DNA of 11,105 nt, from contig CANQZH010000015.1 in assembly GCA_947628245.1 (NCBI GenBank), positions 1 through 11,105 on the forward strand, read 5' to 3'. The notes under the pieces are model-generated. The model did no database searches. It was given only the letters and a program-made list of their open reading frames with translations, and had not been told where the DNA came from. This document shows positions 5,423-11,105 of this stretch, piece after piece; the first letter of the stretch is position 1, and every line of letters begins with the position of its first letter. The position numbers were made by a program, and so were the translations under genes. Source of the DNA: an uncultured Bacilli bacterium. GTDB lineage: Bacteria; Bacillota_I; Bacilli_A; RF39; UBA660.

Positions 5423-6964
5423 ATGAAGAAGTTAATTGGGGTTTTATTAATTGCTTTATTTAGTTTTAATATGAATGTTAATGCTGAAGGAAAGGATTTA
5501 GGTTCTGCTCATTTTGGTGAACGAGTACAAGCTACTTATAAGTGTACTGATGATAAAGGAAATATTGGTCAAACTTATACACCTGGAGGAACAATTTTAG
5601 CTTTAGAAGATTGTTATTTATATATTGAATTAGTAGATAATCCTAGTACTGATTATCCGGTTGCTGATTTAGTTGAAATTTCAGCAATTGATGGTTATTT
5701 AACTGAATTAACTAATGTAACTTTTTATAGTGTGGAAGATGTAAGTGGTTGGACTCATACTTTATCTGGAGATAATACTAATGGGACATATCATATTACA
5801 CCTACTAGTGGTAAATACTATTTAAAGAAAAATGAATCTATTAAAGTTTTAAAATTTACTTTTTCAGTAGATATTCATGAAATGAATTGTTATGCTAAAT
5901 TTAATCCAACAATTACTCAAAGATTACCTAAGTGTGAATTATTAAATGGTCAACATTATGATAATAGTGGTAATCCTGTTACTAAAGAACAATTTGAACA
6001 AGATTGTAATCCAAAATGTGAATTTAAAAATAATAAATACTATAATTCAAATGGTCACGAAGTAGATAAAGATACTTTTGATAAAGAATGTAATCCAAAG
6101 TGTAAATTTGAAAATAATAAGTATTATGATCCAAATGGTCACGAAGTAGACAAGGATACTTTTGATAGGGAATGTAATCCAAAGTGTAAATTTGAAAATA
6201 ATAAGTATTATGATCCTGATGGTCACGAGGTAGATAAAGACACTTATGATGATAAGTGTAATCCAAAATGTGAATTTAAAAATAATAAGTATTATGATCC
6301 TGATGGTCACGAGGTAGACAAAGATACTTATGATGATAAATGTAATCCAAAGTGTAAATTTGAAAATGATAAGTATTATGATCCAGATGGTCACGAGGTA
6401 GATAAAGATACTTTTGAGGAAAAATGTAATCCAAAATGTCACGTTGATGGTGACAAGTATTATGATCCAGATGGTCACGAGGTAGATAAAGATACTTTTG
6501 AGGAAAAATGTAATCCAAAATGTCACGTTGAAGGTGATAAGTATTATGATTCTGAAGGTCACGAAGTAGATAAAGATACTTATGATGAAAAGTGTAATCC
6601 AAAATGCCGGGTTGAAGGTGATAAGTATTATGATCCAAGTGGACACGAAGTAGATAAGAATACTTATGATGATAAATGTAATCCAAAATGTCACGTTGAA
6701 GGCGATAAATATTATGATTTTAAAGGTCACGAAGTAGATAAAGATACTTATGATAAGAATTGTAATCCAAAATGTCGAGTTGAAGGTGATAAATACTATG
6801 ATGATAATGGACACGAAGTGACAAAAGAAGAATGGGATGCAAGATGTAAAGTTGTAGAAAATCCTCAAACTGGTATTATAATGCCTTTAATAATTATTAT
6901 TGGTGGTATTGGTGGAGCAGGGTTATACATATTTACAAAACGTAATAAATTATATAAATTATAA
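5423..6964 (+). CDS. Secreted NPQTG cell-wall-anchored protein with ten tandem 28-residue Cys modules
   Basis: The 513-residue precursor has a signal peptide (1-21, likely cleavage after NVNA), an N-terminal domain (about 22-168), a repeat stalk (171-475) and a sorting signal: NPQTG 480-484, hydrophobic 485-504, basic tail KRNK. The N-terminal domain is related to that of the preceding gene through DGYLTEL (90-96) and SGW (108-110), but has additional cysteines (41, 64, 156). The stalk has a degenerate module from Cys171, then ten copies starting at Cys195, each CNPKC-x6-YYDxxGHEVDKDT(Y/F)-x3, ending at Cys475. Every copy carries two cysteines, consistent with disulfide cross-bracing once secreted. 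Repeat residues are highly charged (Asp, Glu, Lys). The divergent class B sortase is the candidate anchoring enzyme. The gene has a consensus promoter and its own terminator, so strong expression is likely. Adhesin or spacer function is inferred from architecture only. Confidence 0.9.
   Translation: MKKLIGVLLIALFSFNMNVNAEGKDLGSAHFGERVQATYKCTDDKGNIGQTYTPGGTILALEDCYLYIELVDNPSTDYPVADLVEISAIDGYLTELTNVTFYSVEDVSGWTHTLSGDNTNGTYHITPTSGKYYLKKNESIKVLKFTFSVDIHEMNCYAKFNPTITQRLPKCELLNGQHYDNSGNPVTKEQFEQDCNPKCEFKNNKYYNSNGHEVDKDTFDKECNPKCKFENNKYYDPNGHEVDKDTFDRECNPKCKFENNKYYDPDGHEVDKDTYDDKCNPKCEFKNNKYYDPDGHEVDKDTYDDKCNPKCKFENDKYYDPDGHEVDKDTFEEKCNPKCHVDGDKYYDPDGHEVDKDTFEEKCNPKCHVEGDKYYDSEGHEVDKDTYDEKCNPKCRVEGDKYYDPSGHEVDKNTYDDKCNPKCHVEGDKYYDFKGHEVDKDTYDKNCNPKCRVEGDKYYDDNGHEVTKEEWDARCKVVENPQTGIIMPLIIIIGGIGGAGLYIFTKRNKLYKL
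6005..6844 (+). repeat. Ten tandem 84-bp repeats (28 codons each)
   Basis: Each unit is exactly 84 bp and starts at a TGT codon: 6005, 6089, 6173, 6257, 6341, 6425, 6509, 6593, 6677 and 6761. A degenerate copy (5933-6004) precedes the array. Two subfamilies occur in blocks. Units 1-5 have (E/K)F(K/E)N(N/D)KYY after the CNPKC, and units 6-10 have (H/R)V(E/D)GDKYY. Neighbouring units are nearly identical in DNA, for instance units 5-6 and 3-4. The last unit is the most diverged (VTKEEWDAR). The unit length is a multiple of three, so unit gain or loss keeps the frame. Confidence 0.95.
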
Positions 6965-6965
6965 T

Positions 6966-6994
6966 AAAAAGCAGCTTTAAATAGTTGCTTTTTT
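6966..6994 (+). terminator. Rho-independent terminator after the repeat-containing gene
   Basis: AAAAAGCAGCT (6966-6976) pairs with AGTTGCTTTTT (6983-6993) over a six-base loop, 11 pairs including one G-T. The right arm provides the T run. It starts two bases after the stop codon. Confidence 0.8.
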
Positions 6995-7002
6995 AAGCTA
7001 AT

Positions 7003-7031
7003 TTGCTATTTTACTTATTTTGTGGTATAAT
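7003..7031 (+). promoter_or_regulatory. Promoter of the small exported protein gene
   Basis: TTGCTA at 7003-7008, a 17-base spacer, and TATAAT at 7026-7031 preceded by TGG give an extended -10. Transcription would start near 7038, with AAAGGGGG (7042-7049) as ribosome binding site six bases before ATG 7056. Confidence 0.8.
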
Positions 7032-7055
7032 GTCATTATTTAAAGGGGGTTAATT

Positions 7056-7556
7056 ATGAAATATATTAAGGCATTAAAAAGGAAGAAAATTATTGAAATT
7101 TGTTTATGGGTATTATTTGTAGTTGTTACTTTTTATTTATGGGATTTTGATGGAAGATTTGAAACGGCTGCTTACTATACTAATAATAGTTTAATTGAAG
7201 TTTTAGATGATCCAACTTATTCGACAATTCTTTATTCACTTAATGATGAAATGGCTGATAATTATTTACCAGATTATCATTTAACTTTAGTAAATAATAC
7301 TTATCGAGAAGAAAAATATAATGTATATTTAGCATTATCTAAGAATGTTGAACAAAGCCATATTAAAATAAAAAATGATAATATAAATTATTTATCGAAT
7401 TTATTTGCTTATGAAGATGATGAATATTATTATTATTTATTAGATTCTAATGTTTTACAAGGGAGTGAAAAAAAATATAATTTTAGTTTATATAATGATA
7501 TAAATGGTAATAATTTTGAACCATATCAATTAAAAATAGAATTAGAAAAGATTTAA
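7056..7556 (+). CDS. Small membrane-anchored exported protein of unknown function
   Basis: The 166 residues start with a basic patch (KALKRKK, 5-11) and one hydrophobic helix (12-28). About 138 residues follow, predicted to lie outside the membrane. No Ala-X-Ala cleavage site follows the helix, so it is probably an uncleaved anchor rather than a signal peptide. The outer part is rich in Tyr, Asn and Asp. A pattern of alternating hydrophobic residues (YHLTLVNNTYREEKYNVYLA, 74-93, and YNFSLYND, 141-148) suggests a beta-sandwich domain. No cysteine occurs after the membrane helix and there is no sorting signal. I do not recognise a family. It follows the two NPQTG proteins but has its own strong promoter, so a shared role in the cell surface is only suggested by position. 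Its last 15 bases overlap the convergent gene inside a terminator hairpin. Confidence 0.75.
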   Translation: MKYIKALKRKKIIEICLWVLFVVVTFYLWDFDGRFETAAYYTNNSLIEVLDDPTYSTILYSLNDEMADNYLPDYHLTLVNNTYREEKYNVYLALSKNVEQSHIKIKNDNINYLSNLFAYEDDEYYYYLLDSNVLQGSEKKYNFSLYNDINGNNFEPYQLKIELEKI

Positions 7557-7580
7557 TCCTCTTTTTCTAATTCTATTTTT
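7532..7580. terminator. Bidirectional terminator hairpin shared by two convergent, overlapping genes
   Basis: Positions 7532-7549 and 7563-7580 are 18-base perfect inverted repeats (AAAAATAGAATTAGAAAA and its complement), with a short loop. Each arm ends in an A or T run, so RNA from either strand forms a stem followed by U residues. The left arm encodes the C-terminus of the plus-strand gene (stop 7554-7556). The right arm encodes codons near the end of the minus-strand gene. Confidence 0.75.
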
Positions 7581-8129
7581 TTCTTTAACTTGATTATTTT
7601 CTTTAGTTAAGTTATTTTCTTTAATTAAAATATTTTCTAAATAATTAAAAATTACTTCATATTTATTTTCATCATTATAATTTAAAGTAATTACTTTGGA
7701 AATATTATCTGGTTGTATTTTTAATTCAAAGTAATGTTTACCATTATTATTGATTTTAATATCTGATAAAGTATAAATTTTATCAATATTAATTATTAAT
7801 GAGTATTTTTCATCATTAGTTATAGTTTTATAAATATTATTGTTTATGCTTTTTATTTCATTATCATCTTTTTGAATACTAAATAATAATTCACCATTAT
7901 TTTTATGAAAAAAATCTATTTTATTTAATTGTTTGATGATTATAAATTCTTCTAAAGTACTTAAATTAGTAATTTCTAAACTTTTGTTTTGAAGATTAAT
8001 TGTTATTTCATATTTGTCATTTATATTAAAATAAGATTTTAAGTTTTTTTCTAAAAAGTATCTTAAAATATTATAATCAAATTCTTTATTTGGGTTTAAA
8101 TATTTATTTATTTCATTAACAATTTTCAT
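7542..8129 (-). CDS. Hypothetical protein downstream of uvrB
   Basis: The 195-residue protein is not recognised. It is very rich in Asn, Lys, Ile and Glu, and has no signal peptide, membrane segment or cysteine. The middle (about 40-165) alternates hydrophobic and polar residues as in beta strands, for instance ELLFSIQKDD and KHYFELKIQPDN. The C-terminus has hexad-like copies built on KENN (KENNLT, KENNQV, KEKNRI), then a basic RKRG. ATG 8127-8129 is chosen because AGAGG (8136-8140) lies six bases upstream. A longer frame from ATG 8163-8165 would overlap the uvrB stop as ATGA, adding 12 residues, but has no SD. Either way it is probably cotranscribed after uvrB, with only 32 bp between them. 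uvrA, often next to uvrB, is not seen here. No link to repair can be inferred from the sequence itself. Confidence 0.7.
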   Translation of the reverse strand: MKIVNEINKYLNPNKEFDYNILRYFLEKNLKSYFNINDKYEITINLQNKSLEITNLSTLEEFIIIKQLNKIDFFHKNNGELLFSIQKDDNEIKSINNNIYKTITNDEKYSLIINIDKIYTLSDIKINNNGKHYFELKIQPDNISKVITLNYNDENKYEVIFNYLENILIKENNLTKENNQVKEKNRIRKRGLNLF

Positions 8130-8135
8130 TATTTT

Positions 8136-8140
8136 CCTCT
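8136..8140 (-). promoter_or_regulatory. Ribosome binding site for the gene downstream of uvrB
   Basis: On the minus strand the sequence AGAAAGAGGAAAATAATG places AGAGG six bases before ATG 8129. This favours it over the ATG at 8165, which lacks an SD and could only be used by translational coupling. Confidence 0.6.
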
Positions 8141-8161
8141 TTCTTTCTAATTTAAATATAT

Positions 8162-10111
8162 TCATTTATTGGCTTTTAATTCAAATAAAATATCTCTTAA
8201 TTCTGTAGCTCTTTCAAAGTCTAAGTTTTTAGCAGCTTGTTTCATTTCCATTTCTATTTCATTTAACATCTTTTCTTTTTCTTTTTTAGATATTTTCTTA
8301 TTTTTAGCTTGTTCTTTAACTTCATTAGATACTACTTCTTTAATGTCTTTAATAATAGTTTTTGGAATAATGTGATGTTCTTGGTTATATTTTTCTTGAA
8401 TTTCTCTTCTTCGCTTGGTCTCTTTAATTGCTTCATCCATTGCTTCACTTATGGTATCAGCATACATTATAACCTCACCATTACTATTTCTAGCACATCT
8501 TCCAATTGTTTGGATTAAGCTTCGACTACTTCTTAAGAATCCTTGTTTATCGGCATCTAATATACATATTAAACTAACTTCTGGAATATCAATACCTTCT
8601 CTTAGTAAATTGATACCAACAACTACATCATAAATTCCAGCTCTTAAATCGTGAATGATTTTTAATCTTTCTAATGTTTTGATTTCATTGTGTAAATAAG
8701 CAACTTTAATATTCATTTCTTTTAAATAATTAGTTAATTCTTCACTCATTCTAATGGTTAGAGTAGTTATTAACACTCTTTCGTTTTTAGCTTTTCTAGT
8801 TCTTATTTGTTCGATAATATCATCAATTTGACCTTCCGTTGGTTTAACGGTAATTAAAGGATCAAGAAGACCAGTTGGTCTAATTATTTGTTCAACATAA
8901 TGATTATTAGTTTTTTCTAATTCATAATTTCCGGGTGTTGCTGATACATATATAGCTTGATTAATTTTACTTTCAAATTCAGCAAATTTTAAAGGTCTAT
9001 TATCTAGAGCACTTGGAAGTCTAAAACCATAATCAACTAATGTTTGTTTACGCATTCGATCACCATTATACATTCCTCTTACTTGAGGTAGGGTAACGTG
9101 ACTTTCATCTACTACTAATAAAAAATCATCGGGAAAAAAGTCAATTAAACAAGTTGGGGTTTCTCCGGGACCTCTAAGAGCTAAATGTCTAGAATAATTT
9201 TCAACTCCACTACAAAAACCTGTTTCTTTAAGCATTTCAATATCATAATTAGTTCGTTCTCTTAATCTTTGTTCTTCTACTAATTTATTATTTGCTTTTA
9301 ATTCTTCAAGTCTTTCTTTTAATTCTTCTTCAATTCTTTTAATTGCTTCTTTTAATTTTTCATCACTAGTTACAAAGTGACTAGCGGGAAAAATTGTAAT
9401 ATTTTTAATGGATTTTAAAATTGTTCCTGTTACTGGATCAAATTGACATATTCGATCAATTTCATCACCAAATAATTGGATTCTAATTCCTTTAGTATGT
9501 TCATTTACGGGAACAATATCAATAGTATCTCCTCGACTTCTAAAAGTTCCTCGATGAAAATCAAGATCATTTCTTTCATAAGTCATATCAACTAATTTAT
9601 TAATAATATCATTTCGTTTAACTGTATCTCCAACACTTAAGGTTAAGGTTCCATTTATATATTCTTCTTTTTCACCAATACCGTAAATGCAAGAAACAGA
9701 AGCTACAACTATTGTATCGCGGTTATTAATTAATGATGAGGTAGCTGCGTGTCTTAGTTCATCAATTTCATCATTAATTGATGAATCTTTTTCAATATAA
9801 GTATCTGTAGATGGAACGTATGCTTCTGGTTGAAAATAATCGTAATATGAGACAAAATATTCAACGTGGTTATTTGGAAACAACTCTTTAAACTCTGCGT
9901 AAAGTTGTCCTGCGAGTGTCTTATTATGAGCCAAAACTAGTGTTGGTTTATTAACTTCTTTAATGACATTTGCTATTGTAAAAGTTTTACCAGTACCAGT
10001 TGCACCTAGCAAAACTTGTTCTTTTTTGCCACTTTTAATACCTTTGACTAATTCTTCAATTGCTTTTGGTTGGTCACCACTTGGTTGATATTTTGATACT
10101 AAATCAAACAT
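8162..10111 (-). CDS. uvrB: Excinuclease ABC subunit B
   Basis: UvrB is the DNA-damage verification helicase of nucleotide excision repair; it receives DNA from UvrA and recruits UvrC for incision. The 649 residues are full length (B. subtilis 661, E. coli 673). Motifs in order are Walker A GATGTGKT (36-43), the beta-hairpin region YYDYFQPEAYVPSTDTYIEK (89-108) that clamps DNA, Walker B DESH (335-338), VSATPG (389-394), the C-terminal helicase segment REGIDIPEVSL (504-514) and motif VI QTIGRCAR (534-541). The last ~35 residues form the UVR motif that binds UvrC (QAAKNLDFERATELRD, 625-640). All key residues are present. The start is well supported: GAAAGGAG (10118-10125) is six bases before the ATG. 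I see no LexA-type SOS operator in the upstream 106 bp and no strong promoter. A small gene follows closely downstream. Confidence 0.98.
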   Translation of the reverse strand: MFDLVSKYQPSGDQPKAIEELVKGIKSGKKEQVLLGATGTGKTFTIANVIKEVNKPTLVLAHNKTLAGQLYAEFKELFPNNHVEYFVSYYDYFQPEAYVPSTDTYIEKDSSINDEIDELRHAATSSLINNRDTIVVASVSCIYGIGEKEEYINGTLTLSVGDTVKRNDIINKLVDMTYERNDLDFHRGTFRSRGDTIDIVPVNEHTKGIRIQLFGDEIDRICQFDPVTGTILKSIKNITIFPASHFVTSDEKLKEAIKRIEEELKERLEELKANNKLVEEQRLRERTNYDIEMLKETGFCSGVENYSRHLALRGPGETPTCLIDFFPDDFLLVVDESHVTLPQVRGMYNGDRMRKQTLVDYGFRLPSALDNRPLKFAEFESKINQAIYVSATPGNYELEKTNNHYVEQIIRPTGLLDPLITVKPTEGQIDDIIEQIRTRKAKNERVLITTLTIRMSEELTNYLKEMNIKVAYLHNEIKTLERLKIIHDLRAGIYDVVVGINLLREGIDIPEVSLICILDADKQGFLRSSRSLIQTIGRCARNSNGEVIMYADTISEAMDEAIKETKRRREIQEKYNQEHHIIPKTIIKDIKEVVSNEVKEQAKNKKISKKEKEKMLNEIEMEMKQAAKNLDFERATELRDILFELKANK

Positions 10112-10217
10112 AATTGTCTCCTTTCTTTAAATCTTCTTTTCATTATTTCATAACCAAAACAAGAAAAGTGATGCTAAGTTTTTATTATTATGTAAAGCAC
10201 TCATACATCTTTTTTAA
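10112..10217. other. Gap between the YhcG-like gene and uvrB
   Basis: These 106 bp hold the uvrB ribosome binding site near the uvrB end. On the minus strand a TTAGCA and a TATGAA with 19 bases between them are the best promoter-like pair, and they are weak. A five-base stem ATGTA/TACAT lacks a T run and is not convincing as a terminator. The two genes may therefore be partly cotranscribed. Confidence 0.35.
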
Positions 10218-11105
10218 TTATTGATTATTTTCTAATACTTTTTCTACTTCATTTATTAATTGTTCTTTATTAGGTATGTAATAGGTATAAGTTGATGCAA
10301 AAATATTATTTGATAAACCTCCTAAAGCAAATTCTAAAGCAACTTTATCTTTTTCAGCACAAAGGATGATGCCAATGGGTTTTCCATCATCTTCTGAATT
10401 AACAACTTTTTCGTAATAATTTAAATACATATTCATTTGTCCTAAATTTTCTGCTTTTAATTTATTCATTTTTAAATCTATTAAGACATATGATTTTAAA
10501 AATTTATTATAAAATACCATATCAACGTAATAATCAGTATTATTAAGTGTGATTCTTTGTTGAGAGCCTACAAACATAAAACCTTTACCAAGTTCTAATA
10601 AAAAATCTTCTATATGTCTAATTAATTTATATTCTAAATCTTTTTCTAATAGAGGTTTTGGTTCTTTTAATCCTAAAAACTCAAAGACATAAGGTTGTTT
10701 AACGATATCACTAGGTTTACTCAGAATTTGACCTTTTTTGGATAATTCTAAAACTTTTTCTTTATTTGCATTTCCATCAGAAAGTAAAAGTCTTTCAAAT
10801 AAAGATGTATCCAATTGTCTTTGCAATTCTCTAACAGACCAATTGGAATTAATACATTCTTTTTCATAAAAATTTCTTTTATTTTTATCTTTTATGGTAA
10901 TTAATTCTACATAGTGTGACCAACTTAAATTTTCATTTATCATATTATAATCTGGATAAACATTATAAAACCATCTCATATAAGTTAAATTAGTGTAAGA
11001 ATATCCTTTTCCTAACAGTTTAGTTAATTCATTAGATAATTCTTTTAAAACTTCTTTACCATATTCTAATCTATTATTATCTTCATTTTCGTGTTTTACA
11101 ATAAT
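10218..11105 (-). CDS. YhcG/DUF1016-type PD-(D/E)xK nuclease-like protein, 5' end outside window
   Basis: The frame is open to the window edge. The visible 295 residues start IIVKHENEDNNRLEYGKEVL, and the ATG at 10977-10979 is internal. The N-terminal part has the DUF1016 helical domain: LGKGYSYTNLTYMRWFYNVYP, in two pieces around residue 43, then LSWSHYVELITI and an NWSVRELQRQLDTSLFERLL-like block. The C-terminal part is the PD-(D/E)xK fold: YYVDMVFYN with Asp195, YVLIDLK with Asp210 and Lys212, then GQMNMYLNYYE with Gln223 (numbering from the first visible residue). The family includes E. coli YhcG. Members are thought to act on DNA and often sit near mobile or restriction genes, but the role is not established. 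About 40-60 N-terminal residues are probably missing. The catalytic residues look intact. No mobile element is visible in the window next to it. Confidence 0.9.
   Translation of the reverse strand: MIVKHENEDNNRLEYGKEVLKELSNELTKLLGKGYSYTNLTYMRWFYNVYPDYNMINENLSWSHYVELITIKDKNKRNFYEKECINSNWSVRELQRQLDTSLFERLLLSDGNANKEKVLELSKKGQILSKPSDIVKQPYVFEFLGLKEPKPLLEKDLEYKLIRHIEDFLLELGKGFMFVGSQQRITLNNTDYYVDMVFYNKFLKSYVLIDLKMNKLKAENLGQMNMYLNYYEKVVNSEDDGKPIGIILCAEKDKVALEFALGGLSNNIFASTYTYYIPNKEQLINEVEKVLENNQ

Noticed and set aside
6005..6844. CRISPR array
   Set aside because: The 84-bp repeats are contiguous with no unique spacers and are fully coding in frame.
6024..6868. Three open frames on the minus strand across the repeat array, up to 273 codons
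   Set aside because: They are periodic shadows of the 84-bp repeat, which keeps every frame open when one unit is open. They have no ribosome binding site and encode low-complexity Ile/Phe/Tyr/His-rich strings.
8169..8633. Three short plus-strand frames inside the uvrB region
   Set aside because: They lie antisense within well-conserved uvrB codons, have no SD, and give Phe/Ser/Ile-rich products typical of antisense translation of AT-rich genes.
10203..10215. Terminator after the YhcG-like gene
   Set aside because: An A run on the minus strand occurs, but no stem precedes it, and the nearby ATGTA/TACAT stem is short with no U tract.
10112..10217. LexA/SOS operator upstream of uvrB
   Set aside because: No palindrome of the GAAC-N4-GTTC type is present in the gap.
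1..11105. Alternative genetic code with UGA as tryptophan (Mycoplasma-like)
   Set aside because: No in-frame TGA occurs inside any gene, Trp is encoded by TGG, and the TGA at the end of spmB and uvrB falls where the family proteins end.
1..11105. tRNA, rRNA, riboswitch or insertion sequence
   Set aside because: No cloverleaf, conserved rRNA segment, recognisable riboswitch core, transposase or flanking inverted repeats was seen. The gaps between genes are all under about 165 bases.

Overview
The window is a chromosomal piece of a very AT-rich, Gram-positive-type bacterium of the Firmicutes/Bacilli group. The evidence is a spore maturation protein B fragment, a class B sortase with wall-sorted substrates, UvrB with a Firmicute-like sequence, strong AGGAGG-type ribosome binding sites, and TTGACA/TATAAT promoters. 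No gene needs UGA read as tryptophan: Trp is encoded by TGG, and spmB and uvrB both end in TGA. The standard bacterial code therefore fits. An uncultured gut Bacilli lineage with a small AT-rich genome is my guess; the sequence alone cannot fix the species.

Layout. 1-324: 3' end of spmB (+). 381-1808: membrane-anchored protein with a proline-rich cytoplasmic half and a cysteine-containing, Ig-like outer half (+). 1857-2948: family 2 glycosyltransferase with a TPR tail (+). 2914-4491: class B sortase (-), convergent with the glycosyltransferase and overlapping its end by 35 bp. 4652-5335 and 5423-6964: two paralogous secreted proteins (+), each with a signal peptide, a related N-terminal domain, a Cys-YY-G-V-Cys module and a C-terminal NPQTG wall-sorting signal. 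The module occurs once in the first protein; the second has one degenerate copy plus ten tandem 28-residue copies. 7056-7556: small membrane-anchored exported protein (+). 7542-8129: hypothetical protein (-), whose 3' end overlaps the previous gene inside a long hairpin that looks like a bidirectional terminator. 8162-10111: uvrB (-). 10218-11105: YhcG/DUF1016-type PD-(D/E)xK nuclease-like protein (-), cut by the window end.

The coherent system is the centre of the window. The sortase has its catalytic His, Cys and Arg outside the membrane and an unusual ~275-residue domain inside the cell. It is transcribed divergently from the first of two NPQTG surface proteins, which are its obvious candidate substrates. 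Each substrate has its own promoter and terminator. The ten-copy repeat looks like an expandable cysteine-bracketed stalk. The flanking exported proteins and the glycosyltransferase may belong to the same cell-surface neighbourhood, but only the sortase-substrate link is well supported. The uvrB and YhcG-like end is ordinary DNA repair and nuclease content.
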